From the NCBI RefSeq assembly GCF_031143425.1, contig NC_090448.1:534086313-534150312 (forward strand): a stretch of 64,000 nucleotides of DNA. The letters run 5' to 3'. A program made the position numbers and the translations under genes. The notes under the pieces are model-generated. The model was not told where the DNA came from. It did not search any database and worked only from the letters and a program-made list of their open reading frames with translations. Below, one piece after another: positions 21,223 through 32,223 of the stretch. Position 1 is the first letter of the stretch, and each line of letters opens with the position of its first letter. Origin of the DNA: Pleurodeles waltl. Lineage: Eukaryota > Chordata > Amphibia > Caudata > Salamandridae.

Positions 21223-23223
21223 TAAGGCCCTCATTATGACATTGGCGGTAAATTCCGAATACCACTGCGGGGGCTGCTGCCAGCATACAGCTGTGGAGGC
21301 GAACATCCGTCCACCAGATTGTGACACATACACACAAAACCGACAGAACACAGCCACAACCACAAATCCGCCAGACCCACTGAACGTGATAAACTGTCGG
21401 AACTACCACCCATACCGTTACGCCACCAATACTACGCCCTCCAAAAAATGATTCACGAATCTCCACAGCGGACATTCAACGATGGTAAACCATTGGCGGT
21501 GCCAACTGCAAAGGCGGATATTGCCACCCAAATACAAAACAAGACATTGGCCAGAACAAAAAACCCACACCTGACACAAATACACCCACGCCACCCACCC
21601 ACCAACAGCACTATAAAACACACACCCACATCACCCACTATCCTTTGCTAACATGACAAGATGGCTACACTTTGCTACGCTAATCCAAAAGAGAACTGCA
21701 CATATATATCACAACTATTAATTCATCCAACATGCACCACACACCACACACCCCACACCCCACAACATCACACATCACCCTCTGCACAACGTACACACCC
21801 CACACAACACCCATGTCCCCACAAAGGCACCCCTGTATCGCCGATGAGGAGTTGCGGGTCATGGTTGAGGAAATAGTCAGGGTAGAGCCACAGCTCTTTA
21901 GAGCACAGGTACAGCAGATTTTGCCATTGCCAGGAAGATGGAGCTATGGAGGAGGATCGTGGACAGGGTGAATGTAGTGGGAATACATCCAGGCACAAAG
22001 AACCACATACAGAAGAGGTGGAACGACCTACGGGGGAAGGTGCGTTCCTTTGCAGCAAGGCACCAGTTTGCTATCAGGAGGACTGGCGGTGGACCCCTAC
22101 CTCCTCCCCACAGCTGACAGCATGGGAGGAGCAAATCCTGTCAATCCTGCATCCTTAGGGTCTCATTGGAGTAGCTGGAGGACTGGACACTGGTGAGTCA
22201 ACATTTACTACCTATCACCCCCCATGCCTGCATGCCATTTCGACCCCTCACCCTGACTACCATCACCCCACTTCATCCCACACAGTGCACCACCCCAATT
22301 AACAAACCTAAATGCCAAGCCCTGCATACCATACCCACTGCATGCACATCCCTTCCAGCCCTGCATGTACACCCACCACCAATGCATGCACAGCATGAAG
22401 AACTAACAATCCCACAATACATCTCCATACACAAACAAAGGTGGCAGGGCAACAGCAATAATACAGGGGAAGCTAGTGATTCAGAATATGTCACAGACAT
22501 GTAGCATAATACACCACTTACACCCCCCACAGGTGCCCCAGCCAATCTCAGCAGCGAGGCGGTGCCACGGCTACCCAGTCCCCCACCAGAAGATGCCCCC
22601 AGTGATGACAACAACTCTGGAGTTCTGGATCTGGATGAACTCCCTGGCCCATCAGGGACCACTGGTCAGTTGACTGCCCCAATCCACACCCAGTCCACTA
22701 CAGAGCCTCCCCCCTCAGACTCCAACACCACAGTAGCCACCCAACGTCCCCAGACCTCTGTCCCCAGGACACATCAATCAGTAGTGCATCCACCTGTACA
22801 GGGACCTCAGTCCACACCTCAAAGGCAAGACAATGAGGGTCCTGGGGTCAGTGGGAGTGGGCACACCGTTCAGGGGACACAGGCATAGGGGGCCAGGGAC
22901 AGTCGAAGGACAACTGTGTGCCAGGGGGAGGACAGGCCCAGGGAACCAACTGCCCAGGAGGCACTCACTAATGTCCTGGGGGCTTACCAACAATCCCAGG
23001 ACAAGATGGGTCAGGTGATAAACATCATGCAGGAGAACCAGTGGCTGCAGGGGGAATACCACCAGCGGATCAAGTAAGAATTGCAGGCCCTGAACAACAC
23101 CATGGTCTTCATTGCACGGGTGCTGGGTGACATGGCCAACTTCATGAGGGACTACACAGCACACCAGTGGGCCCCTTCCACTAGCCAGTGTACTGGCCAG
23201 CCCTTCACATCTGCTGCAGCTAG

Positions 23224-24633
23224 TGTCAAAGCCCAGCTCACCTGAGTCCTTGTTCAGTTCTGATGGAGGTTGAAGACAATCCGACCCCACCCTGAAACTG
23301 CTTGTTCCAGCACACTAGTTTTTAAAACAGTGCACTAAGAACAGAAGCTCAAGGGAAGGGGGGAAGTGGATAAAATAAAATAAAGAGACAACACCGTTCT
23401 TGCGTTTCCACTGTTGAAGTGCTGCACAAATCTGCGGACCTCTCTGACTTCTGTAGAAACTGGTGCCTAATGAAACATAAACAAAGAACAGATAAGTATA
23501 ACCTATTCCTAACTGGGTTCCTGACTATCCCTTTATTTATTAGACATTTTCTTCTAAAAGTACCTCTTGGATCCTGGTCTCTAGTTTCCAGGTTTGGAAT
23601 GTGTTACTGCTCTGGGATGTGCTTTCTATTACTCTAAAGCTTCTAAAACATTAAACAAATACCGTTATCAGAATTACTAATATCAAACATTCATCTTAAT
23701 ATAACTAAAGCCTAAATTCCCAATAGCAGACTCACTTTTCCCATATTTCCAGAATGTTTTATAAAACAAATACTGTACTTTTACGTCAAAATACAGCATG
23801 TAATTTGTGCAAGTCCTTGATTTACTGTTTGCCTTGCTGTTAATGGTTTCCACGGTTCGATTCTTAAAAGTTCCATAAAAAAATGTTTGCTTCACAAAGT
23901 TCCGTAAAGTATTCTTGTAACAAAGAGTTTGAATCACAATGTTCGTGGAAGGTATCTTGTTTCCAGAAATTGTTGTCAAAGTTCTTTCAGGTAATAAAAG
24001 TTTTGCACTTACTTGTTGCTGGCAAGAGATACTGATCAGTCTAACCTTGTCTTCTTTCTCTTTTGCAGGTTGCTTGTAGGAGAGAGGCTGAGGCAAGGAG
24101 GAACCGGAAACCGGAAGAAGGAAGAACCAGCAGCTGCGCCCATTGAAGCCAATGAAAGTCTGTAGAGAGCAGGAGTGCCAGCGCCGAGGGATCTGTCCTC
24201 AGGTAAGCGGGAGGTAGACGAGCACAAGCACTGGGTGAGGCTCGGGGGCTGCCTTTTATAGACAGGGCTGGGTGTGGTCCTCACATGCTGCACATGTTCT
24301 TGAAAGGTGTGCAGAGCTGGGTGTGGTTTGAAGAGCTGGGTGTGGTCCTCACATGCTGCACATGTTCTTGAAAGGTGTGCAGAGTTTCAGTTATTATGCA
24401 AATGAGTTAAATTAACACATGGCCTAGAGAGGAGTGTTTTAAAGAAGCCTTGGTAAAAGCAAGGCCCAATGTGTAAACAAAACAGCACATTAAACAACAT
24501 ACACAGAAGCCTGGGGGGGGGGAAGGTGAGATAACAAGAAAGGCTTTCAATAGTAAGTTTAAAAGGGAGCTATTACAGAACCCACTAGTGCAGTGAGAGG
24601 GGACATGCTCTTTGCTGTGCACAAACCCTAACA
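23224..24633 (-). repeat. G2 3' LTR
   Basis: 1,410 bp, preceded by the target duplication GCTAG. It contains on the minus strand TATAAAAGG (24260-24252). Near 24265-24382 an internal direct repeat of about 72 bp (GCTGGGTGTGGTCCTCACAT..) is present twice, as in the other LTR. Confidence 0.92.
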
Positions 24634-27600
24634 GTTGCCCCCCTCAAAGGCCCTCCTACAGGACAGGGTTTTCCTGGATTTTTTAAATAAAACCGTCTAA
24701 TCAGCTGTGGGGCATGTACAAATGATGCTGGTTCCCATGAATTCTCAGATTCATCATATCCTTTCCATTCTACTAAATAAAACAGACGTCCACTAATTCT
24801 TTTTGAGTCTTTTATGCTTTTCACTTCATATTCTAGATTTCCCTTAATTGGTATGGGTGGAGGTGGTGGTTCAGGTCGGGTTTTTGGATTGTACGGCTTA
24901 AGCAAGGACACATGGAATGTAGTATGTACTGGATATTCTTTTGGTAAATCTAATTTTACTGTTACCGGGTTTACTATGGCAGTTATACTAAAGGGTCCAA
25001 TGAAACGTGGTTGCAGCTTTCGGGATCCCTCTATGTTTAGGTTCTTTGTGGAGAGCCATACCTTGTCACCGATTTTATACATTGGGGCCTCAGATCTGTG
25101 TTTGTCTGCTTGTCTTTTCATGCTTTCCTTGTACTTTAATAAATGTTTCCTGGCTTTGTCTTGTATGTCACCTAACCTCGTTAGTCTATCCGTTACTGTA
25201 GGTAACAGAGAATCTTCTAACAAAATGGGTATAGCTCTTGGATGATACCCCTGCAAGAAATAGAATGGTGAGCAAAGTAGAGCTGAATGCTCAGTATTAT
25301 TATAAACAAACTCCGCTACAGGGAGAGCTTCCAACCATTCACTAGAATAATCAGCCAATAAACAACGTAGCGTTTGAAGTAAGGTTTGGTTCAGTCGTTG
25401 AGTCTGTCTATCTGTCTCTGGGTGGAAAGCAGTGGATAATGCCACATCTATTTTCAGTTTTTTACATAATTTTTTCCAAAATTTAGAGTTGAACTGGCTC
25501 CCTCGGTCTGACACCACTTTGCTTGGCAAACCATGTAAACGCACAATTTCCCTTATAAAAATATCGGCAAATTCTGTCGCCGTGGGTAATTTCCGTAATG
25601 GTACAAAATGTGCCATTTTAGATTAAAAATCCATTATAACCAACACTGTTGTGAAAGATTTTACAGGTGGTAAACCTACAATAAAGTCTACGCTCACAGT
25701 GTGCCAAGGTTGCTTGGGTGTTGGCATTGGTATTAACAAGCCATCAGGGGCCTTATGAGAAGATTTATGTCTTGCACAAATTGGACAGGTAGTGACAAAT
25801 TGCTTAATTTCCTTTCTTATAGTGTCCCACCAAAAGTGTTTTTGCACATTTTCCAGGGTTTTTACCCAATCAGGATGACCTGCTAACGGTGAGGCGTGAT
25901 GCCAAATTATCACCTGTGTTTGTAATTCAGAGGTGGGCACTAACAGCATATTGTCGTGATACAATAAACCTCGTTGTATTGTGTTATGGGAATCCTTTAA
26001 TCAATCCTGAGGTGCTTTTGCATGTGTGCATTATATAGATCTGTGATGAAATCCTTCTGTTGTACTGGTGCCAAAAACTTTTGGAGAGGAATAATGGGTT
26101 CTCCTATTTTATCTTGTTTCATGTCTGAAGTATGTCCGTATCTAGATAACACATCAGATTGAATTTGTTGTGCACCTGGTCTATAGGTTATTACAAAGTC
26201 AAATGTGCTAAAAAAAAATAACCAGCGCATCTGACGTGGTGTTAGTGCTTTAAGTGATCCAAAAAACTGTAGGTTCCTATGGTCAGAAAAGATTGTAACT
26301 GGGTACTTGGCTCCCATTAAATGGTGCCTCCATTCTGAAAAGGCTACTTTGATAGCTAGTAGTTCCCTTTCAGCCACAGTGTAATTTTGTTCAGCTGGTA
26401 ATAACTTTTTGGAATAGAAGGCTATAGGATGTAACTGGTCATCTACTGCATCTCGTTGAGAGAGAACTCCTCCTAAAGCTACTTGTGAAGCATCCGCTTC
26501 AACAAAAAAAGGCAAGTCAGGATCAGGATGTTTCAGAATTGGGGCTGAAGTGAACTTTTGTTTTAGGAGTTGAAAGGCGTGTGCCGCCTCATCAGTCCAA
26601 AGAAATCATTGCCCTTTCCGCAACAAGGTAGTTATTGGGGCCGCAATGTCTGCAAAATGTGCAATAAACCTCCTATAAAAATTGGCGAAACCCAGAAATT
26701 TCTGAATATCTTTTACAGAGGATGGTTCTGGCCAATCAGCAATAGCACTGATTTTCTTTACATCCATAGTTATTCCTTGGGGTGACAGGCAGTATCCTAA
26801 AAAGTCCACCTTGCTGACATTAAAAGTACACTTTTCTAACTTAGCAAAAAGATGATTTTCTTTTAACTTTGATAATACTGCACGAACATGTTGGGTATGT
26901 TCTTCTGAGTTCTTAGAGTAAATGAGGATGTCGTCTATGTATACTGTGACACGAACGTCCAGGAATTCGTGTAGGACCTCATTTATAAAGAACTGAAAGG
27001 CCGCAGGGGCATTACATAACCCAAAGGGCATTACTGTGTACTCAAATAAACCAAACTTTGTCTTGAAAGCTGTCTTCCACTCATCCCCCTCTTTTACTCG
27101 GACCAGGTGGTAAGCTCCCCGCAGATCTAGTTTAGTGTATACAGTAGAATGTCTTAATTGATCCAACAACACAGGTATTAGAGGAAGAGGATATTTATTC
27201 TTTATTGTAGCCTTATTTAGTCCTCTATAATCGATACACGCGCGCAGGGATTTATCCGGCTTCAGGATAAAAAAGAGTGGAGATGACACCGGAGATGTGG
27301 AATGACGGATGAACCCAGACTATAGTAGGTCATCTAGGTAGGTTCTTAAGTATTTGGTTTCTTCGTCAGTCAAAGCATATACTCTGTTATTAGGTAAAGG
27401 GGCCCCTGGGATAAGATCTATACGACAGTCATAAGACCTATGTGGGGGCAGCACACTAGCCTTTACTGGATCAAAGACGTCTTTAAAGTCAGAATATTCA
27501 GGAGGGAGACTTGGTTCATCTTGTATAACACTAGCACAGTGTAATACTGTGCTCTGTTCTGTACCTGCTTCTTGATAGCAATTGGTTCTACAGAAAGAGG

Positions 27601-28062
27601 AATCCAAAGTGACATTTCTATTCACCCAATCAATTTTTGGGTTATGAGTTGTTAACCAGGGTACCCCGAGAATCAAACCAAAATTAGGAGTATCTATCAG
27701 ATCAAAGCTAATCACCTCTGTGTGCCCGTTCTGACAGACCATAACAAGTGGACTTGTTTGTTTTGTGATTAATCCAGAGGTCAATTCTGACCCATCCACT
27801 GCACATACTGCTTCTGGACAAGGCTTTAGGCACATATGAAGTCCTAAGTTTTCAGCTAACTTATTATCCACAACATTTCCTGTCGCGCCTGAGTCCAGTA
27901 GGACAGGGAGAGAATGCCTCACTTGGGTAGTAACAATTAAAACGACCTGAATTATGAAATGTCTAGGTATGTGCGGTACCATGAAGGCTGCAGCATTAGA
28001 GGTTTGATTAAGATGTTTTCTCGAACAAGTAACCTCTCCCCTTGTCGAGCTTAATTGTTTCC
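24585..28062 (-). pseudogene. G2 pol: protease, RT, RNase H, integrase, chromodomain
   Basis: It is in the -1 frame relative to gag. In order: protease (27982-27320, DSGATGN), RT (27289-26606, with intact YIDDI), RNase H (26515-26000, EADASQVALGG), integrase zinc domain (25964-25623, H-x..-CPICARH) and integrase core plus chromodomain (25616-24585, VEWKGYDESENSWEP). Defects: a TAG at 27319-27317, a TGA where Trp is expected at about 26605-26603, a TAA at about 25622-25620, and one frameshift near 26000. In the integrase core the Glu of the D-D-35-E triad is Gln (QTQRLN; codon at 25400-25398). The enzyme set is therefore inactive as written, though each lesion is a single change. Confidence 0.85.
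24634..24650 (-). promoter_or_regulatory. G2 polypurine tract
   Basis: The minus strand immediately upstream of the 3' LTR reads TTTGAGGGGGGCAAC then TGTTAG. This short purine-rich tract is at the position expected for the plus-strand primer. The trailing CAAC before the LTR makes it slightly imperfect. Confidence 0.6.
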
Positions 28063-28063
28063 C
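28020..28063 (-). promoter_or_regulatory. programmed -1 frameshift signal at G2 gag-pol junction
   Basis: In the gag frame the minus strand reads TCG GGA AAC AAT TAA: the slippery heptamer GGGAAAC (28063-28057) sits one codon before the stop. After a 7-base spacer, CTCGACAAG (28049-28041) pairs with CTTGTTCGAG (28029-28020), a 9-bp stem with one bulge and an 11-base loop. The -1 frame is open from here into the protease. The same heptamer is used by PEG10. Frameshifting itself is inferred. Confidence 0.7.
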
Positions 28064-29127
28064 GATTCAGTTGAGGAGGTGGAGGAAACAGCACCCTTTC
28101 GTGGATTTTTAGGCTTTACTGGACATTCTCTGGCAAAGTGACCTGCCCTTCCACAATATAAACATAATTGAAGTTTTCTCCTTCTTTCTTTTTCCTCTGA
28201 TGTGAGTGGACCTCTGAGTGTCCCTATTTGCATAGGCTCAGGTTCAGGGAGTTTATTATCTGGGTCTTTCTTCTTGTGTCTAATAAAAGTTAACCGTGAT
28301 TCCAGTTTGTATTTATCTCCCTTTCTTTCTCCTAGTCTATGTTCTAATTTCACAACTAAATCTACAAAGTCTGAATAATCTTCTGGCAAATCAACGATAT
28401 GAGCCAGCGCGTCTTTTAACTCGTCTCTCAAACCTTTATAGAAAAGGGAGACACGCTTTTCTTCTGGCCACTGTGTCTCGGTGAGTAAACGATTAAAACT
28501 AGTGAGATAGGTCAATAAATCCTTGTTACCTTGTTTAAGATTTAAAAGCTCATTATCACTTGCCTGCATGAAAGTGTGTTTTGCAAAAAGGCTGGTCATG
28601 GTACGTTTAAATTGATTCCAATTATGGAGGATGGGATCATCTCTCTCCACGAAAGGAATTGACCAATTGGCTGCTGTGCCACCCAAATAAGACAAGACAA
28701 ATGCCACTTTCGTAGCATCAGTAGGGAACTGTTGTGGCTTACAAACGAAGTGTAATTGACATTGATTGATAAAAACATGGAATTTGTTACTATCTCCATG
28801 AAAACGTTCAGGTGCTGCTAAGGGCACAGCATTAGGAACATTAACAGTGACCTCAACTGGGGGAGGCAAAGTTGTATGTTTTGATGGCGCCCCTGTCTCT
28901 GAGGAGGTTTTAAACAAAGGCGTAAAAGCTGTGTTCCACTGAGATACCCTAAATTTATACCTGCTTAAATCCTGTTTTAAAGAGGTATTCTCCATCTTTA
29001 ATCTCTCTATTTCCTCTTGCATATGTTGCAAGATGCCAGACACTGATTCATTATGAGCCAAGTCCTCATTTAGGGCCTGCGCCATATCCGTGACGTCAAT
29101 GCCCTCTATTTCTTCCCCGATATTCAT
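28051..29127 (-). CDS. G2 Gag polyprotein
   Basis: 358 residues, uninterrupted. The start is the first ATG after the LTR, only 43 bases downstream of it. Order: acidic N-terminus, a predicted coiled coil (about residues 32-60), a Retrotrans_gag capsid-like domain (about 120-280, including WSIPFVERDDP and FxKHTF), then one CCHC zinc knuckle CLYCGRAGHFARECP (Cys322, Cys325, His330, Cys335). This resembles the sushi-group Gag from which mammalian PEG10 and RTL genes derive. It would form the particle and bind genomic RNA. It ends two codons after a GGGAAAC heptamer. The lack of stops fits recent insertion. Confidence 0.9.
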   Translation of the reverse strand: MNIGEEIEGIDVTDMAQALNEDLAHNESVSGILQHMQEEIERLKMENTSLKQDLSRYKFRVSQWNTAFTPLFKTSSETGAPSKHTTLPPPVEVTVNVPNAVPLAAPERFHGDSNKFHVFINQCQLHFVCKPQQFPTDATKVAFVLSYLGGTAANWSIPFVERDDPILHNWNQFKRTMTSLFAKHTFMQASDNELLNLKQGNKDLLTYLTSFNRLLTETQWPEEKRVSLFYKGLRDELKDALAHIVDLPEDYSDFVDLVVKLEHRLGERKGDKYKLESRLTFIRHKKKDPDNKLPEPEPMQIGTLRGPLTSEEKERRRKLQLCLYCGRAGHFARECPVKPKNPRKGAVSSTSSTESGNN

Positions 29128-29158
29128 CGTCCACCAGAACTGAATTTTTTTTTTTTAA

Positions 29159-29170
29159 GGCTTGTGCTTC
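29159..29170 (-). promoter_or_regulatory. G2 candidate primer-binding site (non-tRNA)
   Basis: Directly after the 5' LTR the minus strand reads GAAGCACAAGCC. It does not start with TGG, so it does not look like a tRNA 3'-end site. AGCACAAGC pairs with the predicted transcript start in the LTR. Self-priming from the transcript 5' end is established for Tf1 and proposed for the sushi group. Confidence 0.5.
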
Positions 29171-30581
29171 TGTCAAAGCCCAGCTCACCTGAGTCCTTGT
29201 TCAGTTCTGATGGAGGTTGAAGACAATCCGACCCCACCCTGAAACTGCTTGTTCCAGCACACTAGTTTTTAAAACAGTGCACTAAGAACAGAAGCTCAAG
29301 GGAAGGGAGGAAGTGGATAAAATAAAATAAAGAGACAACACCGTTCTTGCGTTTCCACTGTTGAAGTGCTGCACAAATCTGCGGCCCTCTCTGACTTCTG
29401 TAGAAACTGGTGCCTAATGAAACATAAACAAAGAACAGATAAGTACAACCTATTCCTAACTGGGTTCCTGACTATCCCTTTATTTATTAGACATTTTCTT
29501 CTAAAAGTACCTCTTGGATCCTGGTCTCTAGTTTCCAGGTTTGGAATGTGTTACTGCTCTGGGATGTGCTTTCTATTACTCTAAAGCTTCTAAAACATTA
29601 AACAAATACCGTTATCAGAATTACTAATATCAAACATTCATCTTAATATAACTAAAGCCTAAATTCCCAATAGCAGACTCACTTTTCCCATATTTCCAGA
29701 ATGTTTTATAAAACAAATACTGTACTTTTACGTCAAAATACAGCATGTAATTTGTGCAAGTCCTTGATTTACTGTTTGCCTTGCTGTTAATGGTTTCCAC
29801 GGTTCGATTCTTAAAAGTTCCATAAAAAAATGTTTGCTTCACAAAGTTCCGCAAAGTATTCTTGTAACAAAGAGTTTGAATGACAATGTTCGTGGAAGGT
29901 ATCTTGTTTCCAGAAATTGTTGTCAAAGTTCTTTCAGGTAATAAAAGTTTTGTACTTACTTGTTGCTGGCAAGAGATACTGATCGGTCTAACCGTGTCTT
30001 CTTTCTCTTTTGCAGGTTGCTTGTAGGAGAGAGGCTGAGGCAAGGAGGAACCGGAAACCGGAAGAAGGAAGAACCAGCAGCTGCACCCATTGAAGCCAAT
30101 GAAAGTCTGTAGAGAGCAGGAGTGCTAGCGCCGAGGGATCTGTCCTCAGGTAAGCGGGAGGTAGACGAGCACAAGCACTGGGTGAGGCTCGGGGGCTGCC
30201 TTTTATAGACAGGGCTGGGTGTGGTCCTCACATGCTGCACATGTTCTTGAAAGGTGTGCAGAGCTGGGTGTGGTTTAAAGAGCTGGGTGTGGTCCTCACA
30301 TGCTGCACATGTTCTTGAAAGGTGTGCAGAGTTTCAGTTATTATGCAAATGAGTTAAATTAACACATGGCCTAGAGAGGAGTGTTTTAAAGAAGCCTTGG
30401 TAAAAGCAAGGCCCAATGTGTAAACAAAACACCACATTAAACAACATACACAGAAGCCTAGGGGGGGGGGAAGGTGAGATAACAAGAAAGGCTTTCAATA
30501 GTAAGTTTAAAAGGGAGCTATTACAGAACCCACTAGTGCAGTGAGAGGGGACATGCTCTTTGCTGTGCACAAACCCTAACA
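29171..30581 (-). repeat. G2 5' LTR
   Basis: 1,411 bp, about 99 percent identical by eye to the 3' LTR at 23224-24633, followed by the GCTAG duplication. As the upstream LTR of a minus-strand element it carries the active-position promoter (TATA at 30207-30199). Differences from the other LTR are scattered substitutions plus G-run length changes. Confidence 0.92.
30168..30207 (-). promoter_or_regulatory. G2 promoter TATA box and predicted transcript 5' end
   Basis: On the minus strand TATAAAAGG is at 30207-30199. A transcript starting about 30 bases downstream would begin near 30177-30180, at GTGCTTGTGCTCGTC. Nine of those bases (GCTTGTGCT, 30176-30168) are the exact complement of sequence just after the 5' LTR (29168-29160), as expected for a self-primed element. 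Confidence 0.55.
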
Positions 30582-32223
30582 GCTAGTGGACAGGAGGCCC
30601 TGCCACAGGACCCACATGCCATCAGCACCCCCCCGCAGAAGGTGAACCACCCCGCAAATGGTCCTTGTGACCCAGACAGACAACAGAGACAGTTGCCAAG
30701 ACCCAGACCATCACCAGGAAATGAGCCCCTCCTGAATGTCCGCCTTTTGTTCCACTGTGTCACTTTGTCCACTTTGAACTGCCATTGGTCCCCTTCCTAT
30801 GGCCCCTTGGACACTGGACCTGTGCTACATACAGTCTGGACCACTACACTGGAATATTCCCACCCATCACCCCGCTCTATTGCACTTTGCATTGTATACA
30901 AATTTGTAATAAACACCCTTGGACACAACTTGAATACTAGTGTTTTATCTGAAGGTAATGTACAATGTATTGAACTGTAATGAACTGCATGACCCTGTGT
31001 AAATGTCCAGTAATATGTTGATCCATCCCACAAATATGTATCAGCAGTCTGTACACACCACAGCAGTACACTGTTGTAACCACAGCAACATCTGCAATAA
31101 GGGAAGGCATAGGAGACAGTCATCTGGGATGCAAAGGTAATGACTAGCATTATGCTACAGCCACACAGCACAACACTGAAATGGAGAAATGTTTATTTCA
31201 ACAGTCTTGCCCAAGTGTCATTTTAAGTACTGCTGGATCATATGTGTCTTGCTGTCCACATCCTCCTCCTCTTCCTTCTCCTCACTGTCCTCAGGATCCA
31301 CTGCTGCCACAGCTGCATTGTCACCCCCCATCCTGCAGATAGGGCACATGCCGTCTGACGGCCAAATTATGCAACATGCAGCACACAACAGCAATCCTGC
31401 AGACCTTCTCAGGGGAGTAGCATAGGGATCCACCTGTCAGATGGGGGCACCTGAACCTAGCCTTGAGGAGCCCAAAGCTCCTTTCAACAATCCTCCTGGT
31501 ATGCCCATGTGCATCATTGTACCTATTCTCATCCCTTGTTCTCGGATTCCTAACAGGGGTCAGGACAGGTTTGGGTAGCCAGAATCACCTGCAAAAAGTA
31601 AGGCACACACATTAGCCCTGCACAATGGCATGGGTATGACTCCTGAAGGCATACACTGACATACATTGGGTGGGGACTCAGGCTTACCTATTAGCCACAC
31701 TCTGTGCCTCTGTACTTGTGCCATCATCTGTGGGACACTGCTATTCCGCAGGACAAAGGCAACATGCACCGACCCAGGATACTTGGCAGTGACAGGGGAG
31801 ATGTACTGTTCTGCAAGGCACACCATCTGGACACTGAGTGAGTGGAAACTCTTCCTACTCCTGTACACTTGTTCATTGGCCCAGGGATGATTAAAGCAAT
31901 ATGGGTCCCGTCAATGGTCCCAATAACATGTGGTATATGTCCCATTGCATAGAATCCAGCCTTCACAGTGGGTAAATCATCAACGTGGGGGAATGCGATG
32001 TAGCTGCACGTTTAAGCAAGGCTGCCAAAACCCTTGGCTGTGACATTCCTGCAGCCAAGCCTACTGTCACCTGGAGAGAGCCAGTTGCCAGGAAATGGAG
32101 CACTGAGAGTACCTGCACAAGATGGGTATTACTGTGGTGCAACGGATAGCAGGTAGCAGATCAGACTCCACCGTGCAGTTCCTCATTGGCTAACATGGAC
32201 CTCTATGGAGTGTGGGAACCAAG

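Larger units (their letters stand above)
23224..30581 (-). mobile_element. G2: young Ty3/gypsy chromovirus (Tf1/sushi type)
   Basis: It is 7,358 bp, with LTRs at 23224-24633 (3') and 29171-30581 (5'), each TG..CA on the plus strand. GCTAG is duplicated perfectly at 23219-23223 and 30582-30586. By eye the two LTRs differ at roughly 12-15 of 1,410 positions. Internal order on the minus strand is gag, protease, RT, RNase H, integrase, chromodomain. The integrase-last order plus chromodomain defines a chromovirus. The gag is intact, while pol has in-frame stops and one frameshift. It is inserted in the MybB exon 2 of H3. Confidence 0.92.
21813..30740 (+). pseudogene. H3 MybB pseudogene interrupted by G2
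   Basis: Exon 1 is 21813-22192 (ATGTCCCCACAAAGGC, ending at a GTGAGTC donor). Exon 2 begins at 22533 after CCCCCCACAG, runs to 23218, is broken by the 7.4-kb G2 insertion, and resumes at 30587 to about 30725. The Myb/SANT domain is damaged by frameshifts near 21925 and 22030, and a TAG stop lies at about 22156. The coiled-coil part (about 22970-23140) and the TSAAASGQ segment, split exactly at the G2 target site, are recognisable. Confidence 0.75.
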
